22,393 nt of DNA from the IMG/VR virus record IMGVR_UViG_3300027659_000232, positions 1 to 22,393 of that record. One strand, given 5' to 3'. A program made the position numbers and the translations under genes. The notes beneath the pieces are model-generated. The model saw only the letters and a list, made by a program, of their open reading frames with translations, ran no database searches and was not told where the DNA came from. Shown here piece by piece: positions 7,418 to 16,392 of this stretch; the first letter of the stretch is position 1; every line of letters starts with the position of its first letter. This stretch comes from a virus.

Positions 7418-9361
7418 TTAAGGGAATTGTGATTTGTCCACAATCGACTTGACATGGAGCTGGCTTTGTGTCATTTCACTTTCCACCACATAGGCTTTGA
7501 CTACCATTGGCGCAACCACCTGCCCTGATTCGCTGATGGTTGTGGATGTGTTTCCGACATTGGAAGATGTGGGGGTTAATGGGGTAGAAGTTCCACCGCC
7601 TGCACCGGTATCAAATGATGGGCTTGGAGTTGATGGTGCTGATACACCTGTGTCAGATAATGCGGCCTTGGCAGCAACAATTCCGCTTAATACTGCTGAT
7701 ACCCCTGTGATGATGGCAGGAATATTGCCAGGGAAAGGAATCCCGGCACCTGCGGCAACAGCTGATGAAATACCTTTTGCTGTATCAATTCCAATTTGAA
7801 CCACAGCGAGTGCTTTGTTCAGATTAATTGCTGCCTGACCTTGTATTCCTGATAACTTTGCCAAGGCAGTCAAACCATTCAAGGCTTGTTGCGCCATTTC
7901 TATTTTGGCATCCCTTACTTTTTTCTCGTTTGCAATTTTTTCCTCTGCTTTTTTCTTGTCATCAGCTGCTGTTTTAAGGTCATCAGCTTTCTTTTTTTCA
8001 TCTGCTGCTAACTTCTTGGCGGCATCTTCTTCTTGGAATTTAGTATCAAGGGCAAGCATGGCCACCCTTTGCTCTTCTTTTATTTGAGCCCTTAATGCTG
8101 TTTCTGTTGCACCATCCCCAACGATAGCATCTAATCTATTTCTGAATGATAGTTGAGCATTTGCAATTTCCTTTTCTCTTTCATCTGCTATTGAATTGAC
8201 AATTGATTGAGCAAGTTCCCCCCTTAATTTTAATTCAAGTTCAGCGGCTTTCTTTCTTTCTTCCTCTGCTGTTGTATCTGCTTTCTTTTTTTCTTCTGCA
8301 CTTTTTGTAGCTGCATCATCATCAATCTTTTTTATTGCTACCTTATGCCCTGCTTGAGTATTTTGCAATTCAAGAAGTTTCTGCTTCTGTTCTTCAATCG
8401 CAGCCTCACCCTCTTTTTTAACTTTTGCAGGATCAAAAACTAAATTGGCAGTCATATCTTGAAACTGCCCCATCAAGTTGAAATTTTTTCCCAGTGCAAG
8501 ACCAACCATATCAATTGTGCGGAGCAATGCAGTAATAGGCAAGGAAATAAAGTTTACCAATCCCTCAAGTATTTCCTTGTTTCTTTTTTCCGCTTCAATC
8601 TGCGCTTGTAAAGTGGTAATATTCATTTCAATCTGCCTCTTTTGAGCAGCAATCATCGCATCTTCTTGGGCAATCTTTATCTGTAATATTTCCTTTTCTG
8701 TCTTGCCTTGCAGCTTCAAGATATTGTCAGAGGCATTCAGTGCTTTCAGTTTCTTCTCTTCCGCAGTGGCATTCTTATCCGCCTCCTCATTGAGTTTCTT
8801 TTGCTCTGATGTTACCCCTGATACCAATCCTTTAATATCATCCCAGTAGGCCACTATCGTTCCAAGTGCCACCACCAAAAGCCCAATACCTGTGCTTCCA
8901 ATGGCCGCCTTGATGCCTTTCATTGCATCGATGGCCACAGCTTTCATAATCTTAAACTGCTCTCCTGCCTGCGCCAATTCGGATATACCTTGAGATAATG
9001 CCAATGCACCCTGTACCTTGAGTAATGTTTTTTCAAGGTCTTTTGATGTGCTACCAAATAAAGCAGCAGCACCTTGCGCAGCTGCGAATCCACCTGCCAA
9101 TGTTCTTGCGAATCCAGTGACCGCACCGATTTTACTTCCTGTATCACCAAAGGCATTCACTTGGTCTTTCAAGTCTGCCATTCTATCTTTGGCCTGACCT
9201 GCTGCTTTGGCAAACTTATTCGCAAGGGCTTCATTTCCCTCGGAGCCTGCCTTTAACGCAGCACTTTGCAAGTCCTTAATACTTTGGCGCAACTCCTTTA
9301 CACTCGTTGCCGCCTCGCCTGCGTTGAGGATTATATCAATCCCTATTGTTTCATCTGCCAT
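7418..9361 (-). CDS. Tail tape measure protein
   Basis: 647 residues. Residues 1-70 are helical (VKELRQSIKDLQSAALKAG). A Gly/Ala-rich region follows, then a hydrophobic segment at about 152-173 (GSTGIGLLVVALGTIVAYW), a hallmark of tape measure proteins. Residues about 185-470 form long coiled coils very rich in Lys, Glu and Ala. A second hydrophobic Gly/Ala/Ile segment lies near 540-570, followed by a Ser/Thr/Pro-rich tail. It sets tail length and may insert in the host membrane during DNA entry. At roughly 0.15 nm per residue the tail would be near 95 nm (estimate). It starts two bases after the preceding tail gene. Confidence 0.88.
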   Translation of the reverse strand: MADETIGIDIILNAGEAATSVKELRQSIKDLQSAALKAGSEGNEALANKFAKAAGQAKDRMADLKDQVNAFGDTGSKIGAVTGFARTLAGGFAAAQGAAALFGSTSKDLEKTLLKVQGALALSQGISELAQAGEQFKIMKAVAIDAMKGIKAAIGSTGIGLLVVALGTIVAYWDDIKGLVSGVTSEQKKLNEEADKNATAEEKKLKALNASDNILKLQGKTEKEILQIKIAQEDAMIAAQKRQIEMNITTLQAQIEAEKRNKEILEGLVNFISLPITALLRTIDMVGLALGKNFNLMGQFQDMTANLVFDPAKVKKEGEAAIEEQKQKLLELQNTQAGHKVAIKKIDDDAATKSAEEKKKADTTAEEERKKAAELELKLRGELAQSIVNSIADEREKEIANAQLSFRNRLDAIVGDGATETALRAQIKEEQRVAMLALDTKFQEEDAAKKLAADEKKKADDLKTAADDKKKAEEKIANEKKVRDAKIEMAQQALNGLTALAKLSGIQGQAAINLNKALAVVQIGIDTAKGISSAVAAGAGIPFPGNIPAIITGVSAVLSGIVAAKAALSDTGVSAPSTPSPSFDTGAGGGTSTPLTPTSSNVGNTSTTISESGQVVAPMVVKAYVVESEMTQSQLHVKSIVDKSQFP

Positions 9362-9363
9362 TG

Positions 9364-10071
9364 CTATAAAGTTACTATTCTGTAAGTAATATAAATTTTC
9401 ATGCTGCCATCACCAACGGTGGAATCTAATGATGATTGAGCAAAGTATAAAGGCTCGTTTTCAAATATCTCTTGTAGAAAATTTAAGTCATTCATAAATT
9501 TAAAAATCATGCTTGGTCCTGCGCCTGGATTAGCTATGTATGCCTGAAATTGACCATATTGCGTTGTCAAGTTATTGTTTCCTATGCACAAACCTGTTAG
9601 ATTATCATAAGCCACCGTTCCAAATTGATAGCTTGCCATTGCTGAAATTACTTCATAGGCAAACCCAGCACCCGGTGCAGGCAGTAATTCATAAGGTACT
9701 GAATTTAATGTTAGTAAATCAGCAGGAGAAAGCTCTGCCTCCAACACCCTAACGATTGACTTTGCATCAATATCCAAGTTGTTTATCCTCGTGTAATTGG
9801 AAGCGGACACCGTTACCCCTGATGAATTGACAAGGGAAACATTGTTCACACCTCCATCGATAATGCAACCCGATGAATTGACCAATGAAATATAGGTGCA
9901 ATCAGGGCCGACAAAATTGTCATTGCCTTGGACACTAATGAATGATGCCTTTGGATCAATGTTATTATTTTGCCCCAAGACCACTTGGCCATTCATTGGG
10001 TAGTAGATATTGCCATCAGGATAAGTGTTTTGATCCTGCGCAAAGATGGGGTTATATTCTTCGTTTACCAT
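9364..10071 (-). CDS. Tail fibre/receptor-binding-like protein with beta-helix repeats
   Basis: 235 residues. The N-terminal half looks like a left- or right-handed beta-helix: repeats around VSVQGNDNF, ISLVNSSGCIIDGG and VSLVNSSGVTVSAS, with regularly spaced Asn, Ser and Gly. The C-terminal half begins near residue 130 with VPYELLPAPGAGFAYEVISA, a segment shared by many phage structural proteins, and continues FGTVAYDNLTGLCIGN. Short trimeric fibres or tip-attached proteins are built this way. I infer a tail-tip or receptor-contacting role, supported by its place among the tail genes. Its start codon overlaps the previous stop (TAATG), pointing to coupled translation. Confidence 0.6.
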   Translation of the reverse strand: MVNEEYNPIFAQDQNTYPDGNIYYPMNGQVVLGQNNNIDPKASFISVQGNDNFVGPDCTYISLVNSSGCIIDGGVNNVSLVNSSGVTVSASNYTRINNLDIDAKSIVRVLEAELSPADLLTLNSVPYELLPAPGAGFAYEVISAMASYQFGTVAYDNLTGLCIGNNNLTTQYGQFQAYIANPGAGPSMIFKFMNDLNFLQEIFENEPLYFAQSSLDSTVGDGSMKIYITYRIVTL

Positions 10072-12302
10072 TATTCCGGGAGTGCTGTTTTAGTTCCACC
10101 TCTGACCGTTCCTGTCTTTGGCGTGAATGCTGTTTGATTTTTAGCTTTTAATAATTCAACCTTTGTCAGCTGATTCAATACTGGATTGAAATCGATGATC
10201 TTATTCAATCGATAGTTGATGCCATCGATGTGAATCAATCTACCAAAGTCCAATTGATTGATGTCCGCTATTGTTAAATATAAATATGCCACCACTATTT
10301 TAGAATCTTTATCAGATATTTCTTCGATGAATGTTTTATAGTAAGTATTGAACAAGTTGGCAGTAGGCCATTTCTTGAGGGTGAAGTAAATTTCTTTCAC
10401 CGCCCCAAAGCCTAAATCCAATGTCGGATTGGTTGGATGGTCTAACATCCCGGCATAAGGGTAGAAAAAGTAATTGAAGTAGGTATTGCTGTAAGCATGT
10501 TTCCAAGCAGTTTGACAAGATATCAATCCGCCATAATATAAGATGCGGAGCTTGCCTGTTTTCTTTGTGATTACATTATTATTATCTTTTGCAAATATTG
10601 CAGGGGTTACCCTGTCGGAGTTGTTAAAGTTCACGCAAGGTGTTGGCGCAAAGATTACTTCAATCTTCTTTTCATTCTTTAGAAACTCATTCTGCACATC
10701 CCAAACCCTCTCGCCATATATTTGGCTGTATTTGCCTGAATAGAGCGCATTGTAGTAGTCATCATCCTGCTTGTATGTAAACTTATAGGTCTTGGCATCA
10801 AGTGCCGCCATCGGCTTTATTTCAAGTTGTTTGTCCAAGGATAGTTTTGCAGTCCAATCAAGGGGTGCGGCAGTGGAATAAAAGGTATTCCTCGGCTCGA
10901 TGTTCAGCTGATTGGTATTGTCCGCATCAGGCTCAACATAAAGATTGAACATTCTGATAATGCTCATCAAATAATCTTTCATCAAGATGTCCGTTGGGAT
11001 GGTGTTATTCATCACCATGGTATCACCCTCCGAAATAGTATTGTTTATGATACGATTAGTAAAGTATGATGTGGATTCCACATTGAGCAATTGGGTTTGT
11101 GTCGAGCCTATAAGTACATTGCTCGCATCATACCAATATATAAAGTTATTGTTAGTCCGAATCTTTACATAAACAGAATCCCCAGTAAATAAAATTACTT
11201 TTGTCTTCACATTATAATCGTAACTCGCTGTGGTGTTACTTGGTGGGATGGGTAATCTTGGGCTCGTTATGGGCTGCGTTGTGAATGGCGCATTGCTGAT
11301 AATAGTGTTCACGCCTGTTAATACATCAACCTTATATATCAACACCTGAAATCCTATTGAGCCATTGTATTGGGTAGCTCCAACAGGTGGAGTTCCAAGA
11401 TTTACCTTTGCAGTGATATTTACTTCAACCTCCTGCGTAGTGTTGGTTGGAGAATAGTAAGTATTAAATACTATATTAAAGCAATTGCCAGGATCATAGT
11501 TTGATCCACTGCTATCATCTTGGAATGGAATCAGCTGACCAGCATTCATGTTGCCATAAAAAGTTGAGCCAATAGGTGTCACCCTGCATTCTTTCAATGC
11601 TATCTGTGCATCGGTCAATGTGCCAGGTATGCCGGGGATAATCAATGACTTGAAAAAAGTTGAATTAAGGAATGTAGAATTGTAAGTGAATCCTGCATAC
11701 TTAAAGATTTTATCAAGATAGGTCTTGGCATATACCGCAGGAATAAGATTCACCACATACCACTTGGTGTGCTGACTATCATCCCCATAATCGATTAAGG
11801 GGTAAACATATCCCTCACCCAAAGTGAATGGGTAAGAGCTGCCATTCTTGATAATACTCGATGCCCACGAATTGGATTCATTAATTGAATTATAGGCATG
11901 GTCATATTCTGACAAGTCAAGATATTCCAATTTATTGTCTGATAGTTCTGCAAAGATATTACCAGTCACCCCAATGATGGTGCAGTCATATTCAATCTTA
12001 TCATTGTCAATCTTCTTGACCGTTAGCAGCTGCAAGTTGCCTCGCATGATTATAACATTGTCAACCGTTAGATTGCAAGGGGTTTTTAAATTCGGATTGA
12101 AAGAGCCATCGATGCCAATCTCAAAGAGTTGCCCAAATAACTTATTATTGTTTTTCGTGCCGGGGATGGTTATGGTCTTGGAGAAACTTGTATTTCGTTT
12201 GTCAGGATCCTTTATGTCCGCAATCGAATAAGTACAAGACACCGCAATGTCATCATACATATCAATAGTGCCCGAAGAGAGTAGGTTGATTTTAGTTTGC
12301 AT
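10071..12302 (-). CDS. Large tail protein (tip/hub-associated candidate)
   Basis: 743 residues. The N-terminus reads IDMYDDIAVSCTYSIADIKD, then NTSFSKTITIPGTKNNNKLF and NPNLKTPCNLTVDN, a pattern I recognise from a large tail protein found in many Bacteroidetes siphophages and prophages. The beta-rich body includes a long Thr/Asn/Pro-rich middle. The C-terminal third contains LDWTAKLSLDKQLEIKPMAA and DINQLDFGRLIHIDGINYRL, the latter typical of a closing tail-hub domain. I infer a distal tail or baseplate hub protein; no enzymatic motif is visible. Both ends overlap neighbours as TAATG, so it belongs to one translational unit with the genes at 13534 and 10071. Confidence 0.65.
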   Translation of the reverse strand: MQTKINLLSSGTIDMYDDIAVSCTYSIADIKDPDKRNTSFSKTITIPGTKNNNKLFGQLFEIGIDGSFNPNLKTPCNLTVDNVIIMRGNLQLLTVKKIDNDKIEYDCTIIGVTGNIFAELSDNKLEYLDLSEYDHAYNSINESNSWASSIIKNGSSYPFTLGEGYVYPLIDYGDDSQHTKWYVVNLIPAVYAKTYLDKIFKYAGFTYNSTFLNSTFFKSLIIPGIPGTLTDAQIALKECRVTPIGSTFYGNMNAGQLIPFQDDSSGSNYDPGNCFNIVFNTYYSPTNTTQEVEVNITAKVNLGTPPVGATQYNGSIGFQVLIYKVDVLTGVNTIISNAPFTTQPITSPRLPIPPSNTTASYDYNVKTKVILFTGDSVYVKIRTNNNFIYWYDASNVLIGSTQTQLLNVESTSYFTNRIINNTISEGDTMVMNNTIPTDILMKDYLMSIIRMFNLYVEPDADNTNQLNIEPRNTFYSTAAPLDWTAKLSLDKQLEIKPMAALDAKTYKFTYKQDDDYYNALYSGKYSQIYGERVWDVQNEFLKNEKKIEVIFAPTPCVNFNNSDRVTPAIFAKDNNNVITKKTGKLRILYYGGLISCQTAWKHAYSNTYFNYFFYPYAGMLDHPTNPTLDLGFGAVKEIYFTLKKWPTANLFNTYYKTFIEEISDKDSKIVVAYLYLTIADINQLDFGRLIHIDGINYRLNKIIDFNPVLNQLTKVELLKAKNQTAFTPKTGTVRGGTKTALPE

Positions 12303-13534
12303 TATCCTCGTTGTCTGTTTCTGATGAATGAGTATTCAAATGTGAGCTTCAAGTTGAATGCCTTATAACTGACTGCTTTCTTTTTCTCGTATGTCTTATC
12401 AATTACATTCACCGCCACAAGGCCATAGGTAGCATCGTCAAGATATATCTCGGGTGATGTTACCAATTCCTCAAGCCAAACACTTTCAGCGTCTGTGAGC
12501 CAATCGGAAAGCACTTCAATCTTATCCTTAATCCTTGTGTCAAAGACAGTGTTCTGATTGTCCGCTGCCGAATAAGAATAAGTTGAGCCACTGATTGTGC
12601 CTGTTGGCTTTTTATAATTTGCCCTGGTGATGTCTGCTTTTTGAGTGTTGGCCCTAATGAATGCAAAGGAATCAAAGCCCCCATACTTGTTGAGCCAATG
12701 AAACACCAACACATCATTCTTGGTGCAGGCATCATCAATGGTGTATGTCAGCGTTTCCGATGTCACAGTTCCCAAGGCCCCTGTTTGAATCTTGATGGTA
12801 TATGATGCAGTGTCACTTGGAATGATTGGCTGCGCCCCAAAGGATATGCTTCCACTTGGAATGAGATTCAAATTGGCAGGGCCTGTGCTTACTCGCATGA
12901 ATTTATCTGCATCAACAGAAGATGGATTGGCAAATGCATTATCCACCACCGTAGTTGTCACCGCACCAGTGGTCGATGTGGCCACAATCTTCATCACATT
13001 GGTCTTATTTGCAGCCTTTGCCATGAAGTGAGCCCATGAATGCATGGTACTTCTTACCCTTTTTGACTTCAAAGAAGTAAAAAATAGACTTGTAGCATGT
13101 GTCAATAGATAATTGTTTTCAAGATATAAGGTAAATTCAAGGAAATCCCATAGCCCATTGAATGCAAATTTGCCTGAATCTATTGTCAAATCAGCATATA
13201 CCGTTGTTCCACTGCTGCTCAATCCGTATTCCTCGCCAAATTTGCAATCATATTGCACCCATGAGGATGTGTTTCGTTGAAATCCGTAGGTGCTTTTATC
13301 GATATTACTTGTCAAATAGTTCTCGATGATACGATGAACATCAAATACCCCTTTGTTGGTGGTTGGATCTTGCGCAGCTTTTAATCTGAAATAGGTGGGA
13401 GTGACACCGGTGATGTACACATCGCACACATACGAGAAGTTAGGCTGTGCCACATTGGTAGATGTGACAAGGAAATTCATTTCGTTGTACGCAGGAGTAT
13501 ATCTCTCCGGTGATTGATTTATAGTGATTGCCAT
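12302..13534 (-). CDS. Tail protein, beta-rich, function not assigned
   Basis: 410 residues. It opens MAITINQSPERYTPAYNEMN followed by FLVTSTNVAQPNFSYVCDVY, a beginning shared by a family of Bacteroidetes phage tail proteins that precede the large hub-like protein. The middle has an Ig-like, Ser/Thr-rich stretch (residues about 175-260), and the C-terminus carries FHWLNKYGGFDSFAF, a recognisable conserved element of the family, plus DWLTDAESVWLEELVTSPEI. It is probably a tail or tail-tip component; the exact role is unknown. Start and stop overlap both neighbours by one base (TAATG). Confidence 0.6.
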   Translation of the reverse strand: MAITINQSPERYTPAYNEMNFLVTSTNVAQPNFSYVCDVYITGVTPTYFRLKAAQDPTTNKGVFDVHRIIENYLTSNIDKSTYGFQRNTSSWVQYDCKFGEEYGLSSSGTTVYADLTIDSGKFAFNGLWDFLEFTLYLENNYLLTHATSLFFTSLKSKRVRSTMHSWAHFMAKAANKTNVMKIVATSTTGAVTTTVVDNAFANPSSVDADKFMRVSTGPANLNLIPSGSISFGAQPIIPSDTASYTIKIQTGALGTVTSETLTYTIDDACTKNDVLVFHWLNKYGGFDSFAFIRANTQKADITRANYKKPTGTISGSTYSYSAADNQNTVFDTRIKDKIEVLSDWLTDAESVWLEELVTSPEIYLDDATYGLVAVNVIDKTYEKKKAVSYKAFNLKLTFEYSFIRNRQRG

Positions 13535-14082
13535 TATTGTTTTCTTATTTGTAGACTAATATCTTTTTTTGCTGCCTTTGCCAAATTGATTTTCAATTCA
13601 TCAAATATCTGTGGGGTGACTACTTCGGAATAGAAGTGGGTTGCCTTTGTTCCTTTACGATGTATCTTCCTTGCTATCATTTTAGCCAAGTTCTCATTTG
13701 CCTCGTTTATGTCCTTGAATGTTCTTCGGGCTAATTGTACACCTTGCTTGGTCCGCTTCTTATAGACCACTGTCATCGGTGGTGCAATTCCTTTATGCGC
13801 TATCCAACCATTAGGCCCGGCAAGACTTCTCCACAGAGATCCATTCCCACCTCGCTTGGTTGGTCCTCTACCCTCATCGACATACTTGGCATAGGTTGCC
13901 TTTCCAAAGTCAAGGGTGAAGTGAGTAATTTCAGGCGAGGTTACTACATGATAGTTCAATGACTGCCTCATCACAGCAGAGGCATTGATGTGCTTTGAAT
14001 CAATACTCTTTTGGATAATGGCAACAGTGTCCTCACCAAACTTCCTAAATACTTCGACTACTGATTCAAACTCCTCTGCCAT
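13534..14082 (-). CDS. HK97 gp10-like neck/tail-completion candidate
   Basis: 182 residues. A helical N-terminus (VVEVFRKFGEDTVAIIQKSI) is followed by strands and the motif ATYAKYVDEGRGPTKRGG. A 'Y-xx-V-D-x-G' core preceding a basic loop is characteristic of gp10-type proteins and related tail-completion families. The later part includes WIAHKGIAPP and MIARKIHRKGTKATHF, also common in Bacteroidetes members. The family assignment is from pattern, not from a search. The role would be to join or complete the tail at its head-proximal end. It overlaps the frameshift extension of the chaperone gene by 25 bases. Confidence 0.6.
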   Translation of the reverse strand: MAEEFESVVEVFRKFGEDTVAIIQKSIDSKHINASAVMRQSLNYHVVTSPEITHFTLDFGKATYAKYVDEGRGPTKRGGNGSLWRSLAGPNGWIAHKGIAPPMTVVYKKRTKQGVQLARRTFKDINEANENLAKMIARKIHRKGTKATHFYSEVVTPQIFDELKINLAKAAKKDISLQIRKQ

Positions 14083-14333
14083 TCTGTTTTATCTTTTTGG
14101 AATGAAACAACATTTAGAAACTCTATCACCCCAAGATTGGTGTAATATTCCCACTTGGAATGATCCCCTTGGGATAATGAATCCAGTGTTATAATCCATC
14201 CCCATTTTTGGAAGTAGCTTTCTTCTTCTTGGTTGACTTCTTCAATATCCTCTTCGCTTTCGCCATCTCCTTGTCCGCTTTCTTTAGAAAATAATCCTGA
14301 ATACCGGCCATTAAGTTCTCGTAAAGCAGACAA
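14058..14333 (-). CDS. Probable -1 frameshift extension of the tail assembly chaperone (GT-like)
   Basis: This frame is -1 relative to the chaperone gene it overlaps and has no ATG anywhere; its only possible local start is a TTG at 14331-14333. It ends with a region that looks like genuine protein (YFQKWGWIITLDSLSQGDHS, then WEYYTNLGVIEFLNVVSFQK), the pattern of small Bacteroidetes phage proteins following the chaperone. The upstream overlapping part is Glu-rich and is only the shadow of Lys-rich codons in the other frame. I infer that it is made as a G-T-type fusion by -1 slippage. Candidate sites are the heptamer T-TTT-TTT at 14333-14339 (in a run of nine Ts) or the A-rich stretch at 14204-14230 nearer the end of the first frame. 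Confidence 0.6.
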   Translation of the reverse strand: MSALRELNGRYSGLFSKESGQGDGESEEDIEEVNQEEESYFQKWGWIITLDSLSQGDHSKWEYYTNLGVIEFLNVVSFQKDKTEWQRSLNQ

Positions 14334-14830
14334 AAAAAAATTGCAATAGGATAAGCCACATCCATTGTCAGATTCTTTTTCAAGAAATCCGCAGTGTCCC
14401 GGTGCTTATCACCGCTGTATGGTACAGGCATCCACATAAAGAAACGCCTTTCCATTGGGTGAATGAAGATGGCAAGTATCTCATGCATCTTTTCAATCAC
14501 CTTGCCACCATCCTTTGTCAAGGTCATTAGGTCGATGTACTGACCTCCCGACAAATCACTAATCATCAAGTTGATGGTGAATTTCTTTCCTGCCACCTTG
14601 ATTGACTTGGGTATCTTCTTGCTGTTGGGTAGGTCGGTTAAGAATGCAGTCTTGCTGATCAGCCCTTTTAAATCTTCCACAGACATATCCTCAAACATAC
14701 TTTCAGGCTCACCTGTTAATGCAGAGAGGATTTGAATCTCCTGTTGAATGATGTCATCGGATTTCTCCAGGCTAATCAAATCTTGATATTTGCCTATCGT
14801 TATTTCTGACCAATTGTGAGGTACTTTCAT
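14189..14830 (-). CDS. Tail assembly chaperone-like protein (G-like)
   Basis: 213 residues from the ATG at 14828-14830 (MKVPHNWSEITIGKYQDLIS). Another ATG lies 6 bases upstream, and the frame is open further, but the conserved late-start element has its usual spacing only to the ATG at 14830. Features include EIQILSALTG near residue 35, GQYIDLMTLTKD near 115 and a hydrophobic AYPIAIFFCLLYENL near 165, then a very Lys-rich tail (KAKRILKKSTKKKKATSKNG). The 'W-xx-ITIGxYQ' opening is common to Bacteroidetes phage proteins of this position. A -1 frame extension makes this a G/GT pair, which in lambda-like phages helps the tape measure and tube assemble. Confidence 0.65.
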   Translation of the reverse strand: MKVPHNWSEITIGKYQDLISLEKSDDIIQQEIQILSALTGEPESMFEDMSVEDLKGLISKTAFLTDLPNSKKIPKSIKVAGKKFTINLMISDLSGGQYIDLMTLTKDGGKVIEKMHEILAIFIHPMERRFFMWMPVPYSGDKHRDTADFLKKNLTMDVAYPIAIFFCLLYENLMAGIQDYFLKKADKEMAKAKRILKKSTKKKKATSKNGDGL

Positions 14831-14835
14831 ATTCA

Positions 14836-14862
14836 TAAATATAAATTTAGGGGTAAAATTAT
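14836..14862 (-). promoter_or_regulatory. Candidate phage late promoter/start element before the chaperone gene
   Basis: On the minus strand, ATAA-N15-TATATTTA is followed by 5 bases (TGAAT) and the ATG at 14830. It overlaps the last codons of the large terminase gene. The spacing equals that at 933, 4563 and 7383, although the spacer itself differs, so the match is not simply one duplicated leader. Confidence 0.5.
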
Positions 14863-16007
14863 AAGATGTGGTATTTGCCACTTGGCTTGGTGAGGTGTGA
14901 GTGGATAGGGTATCGCATAGCATCAAGGGCATGGTCCATCGACTTCACAGGATCTTCCAATGTTTGACCGTTCTTATCCTCCATCCACTTGTAGTTCCGT
15001 ATCTCTTTAATCAAGTCAGGGCTGTCTTGGGTGATGTATAGCCCCCTCGCCTTAATGCTGTCAATTCCTTTCTTGACCGATCCTGGTGATTTGTCAGCTG
15101 ACTTGATATTGTACCCGGCACGATATATCTCTTCAATCCTTTGAGGCTCGGCAGCATCGGCATAGATTACTGACCTGCCAATGTTCAAGGATTCCATTGC
15201 CCTAATCAAATCGGAGTTGGTGAGCAGTGGCTCGTATATCAGCTGCTGCACATATATGTCATTCTCTTTGATGCCTACCCTCACCAATGCACTGGGTACA
15301 TTGAATCCAAAGTCAAGGCCATAGATGACATCGCAGCCATCGGGAATTTCATCAATAGTTTTCCAATGGGTATAGATGCAGCCTTTCAAGCTTCCACGAT
15401 TCCCAAGGCCATAGACCTGCCAATCATTCCCCGATAGCCTTTCAATCTCTTGGACTGTCTGCCTTGGTAGGAATGGATTGTCTTTGTAGGTGGACTTTAT
15501 AAAGGTGCAATCTGACCGGGTTTGAATCTCATCATACACATAATGAAATTCAGGAGCCGGGTTAAAATCCAAGTACACCCTTATCCTTGTCCGAAGCATA
15601 AGCTGCTGCAATGTTATCTGATGCACCAAATCCACCTCGTTCACATAAAGTATATCCCTCCTTGGTCCTCTCGCCTTGCCGGGGTTGTCGAGTGAGAAAA
15701 ACTCCACCTTTGAATTTCCAATCTTAAACACCTGATCGGTCTTATTGTGATCCGCCTCGTTGTATATCTCGTTTGTGGTCAGGATGTCAATCCAATCTTT
15801 CAGCGCACCCTTTTTCAAATGCGGCATGGTCGATGAGCAGACCGAGATATGCAAGGTTTCAGATAGTGCCAAAGTCAAAAGCACCTGCAGGATGGAATAA
15901 GTTTTACCCGATGATGTGCCGCCTTGGTTGAGGACTATGAATGAATCTGCCTCCTTATTCTTTAAAAATATTTCCGATGCCTTAATCCGCAGGGTTGGTA
16001 CTGCCAT
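14859..16007 (-). CDS. terL: Terminase large subunit
   Basis: 382 residues. The ATPase domain has a clear Walker A at 29-36 (GGTSSGKT) and a Walker B ending in the catalytic acid at 118-124 (DILYVNE). The nuclease domain shows acidic residues expected for metal binding: Asp232 in GLDFGFN, Asp284 in YADAAEP, and Asp358 and Asp362 in DHALDAMRY. All motifs of an intact packaging motor are present, and the length is normal for the short Bacteroidetes type. It cuts and pumps DNA through the portal. It overlaps the small subunit gene by 26 bases, so the two are probably coupled. Confidence 0.95.
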   Translation of the reverse strand: MAVPTLRIKASEIFLKNKEADSFIVLNQGGTSSGKTYSILQVLLTLALSETLHISVCSSTMPHLKKGALKDWIDILTTNEIYNEADHNKTDQVFKIGNSKVEFFSLDNPGKARGPRRDILYVNEVDLVHQITLQQLMLRTRIRVYLDFNPAPEFHYVYDEIQTRSDCTFIKSTYKDNPFLPRQTVQEIERLSGNDWQVYGLGNRGSLKGCIYTHWKTIDEIPDGCDVIYGLDFGFNVPSALVRVGIKENDIYVQQLIYEPLLTNSDLIRAMESLNIGRSVIYADAAEPQRIEEIYRAGYNIKSADKSPGSVKKGIDSIKARGLYITQDSPDLIKEIRNYKWMEDKNGQTLEDPVKSMDHALDAMRYPIHSHLTKPSGKYHIL

Positions 16008-16368
16008 AGTCTTTTGGTTTCACTATTTCCACCTCTATCTTGCGGATGGTCAAATCACCAGTGTGATTCATATCGACTTTATCACCGTATGTGCCGGGGT
16101 TTCTCTTTGAGGACTTCCACTTATAATACTGCGCAAGCTCCCTCGCCCTTGTCACCTCTGTCAAAGTACCCTTGGCTTCTTTCAACACCTCTTCTGCCTT
16201 ATCCGCAATAACATCAGCTGATAGTTTGAGGGCTTCCCTCGCGCGCGCGGAGTGTTCGGGTTTGTGGATGAAATCAAACAAAGTACTCAAAGGCACATTC
16301 AAGTCTTTAGCAATGGTCCTGTAAGTCTGGCCATCAATTATTCGGAAAATTATGTCATCAATGTTCAT
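15982..16368 (-). CDS. terS: Terminase small subunit
   Basis: 128 residues. An N-terminal helix-turn-helix is visible at about 8-35 (GQTYRTIAKDLNVPLSTLFD). A long helix follows (ADVIADKAEEVLKEAKGTLT), then the family-typical YYKWKSSKRNPGTYGDKVDM, seen in many small terminases of phages with this large subunit. It would recognise the packaging site and regulate the large subunit. It is the first gene of the late block, next to the control region facing the early genes. The start is the ATG at 16366-16368, the first in frame. Confidence 0.88.
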   Translation of the reverse strand: MNIDDIIFRIIDGQTYRTIAKDLNVPLSTLFDFIHKPEHSARAREALKLSADVIADKAEEVLKEAKGTLTEVTRARELAQYYKWKSSKRNPGTYGDKVDMNHTGDLTIRKIEVEIVKPKDYGSTNPAD

Positions 16369-16392
16369 TGTCGCAAGTTAGGGATTCTCTTT

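Noticed and set aside
7384-7455. Longer start for the prohead protease
   Set aside because: The extension crosses the late-start element and overlaps the tape measure end; the ATG at 7383 begins the conserved part.
16235-16255. GCGCGCGCG run in an AT-rich region
   Set aside because: It is inside the small terminase coding sequence (codons for a helix with Arg/Ala) and has no symmetry suggesting a site.
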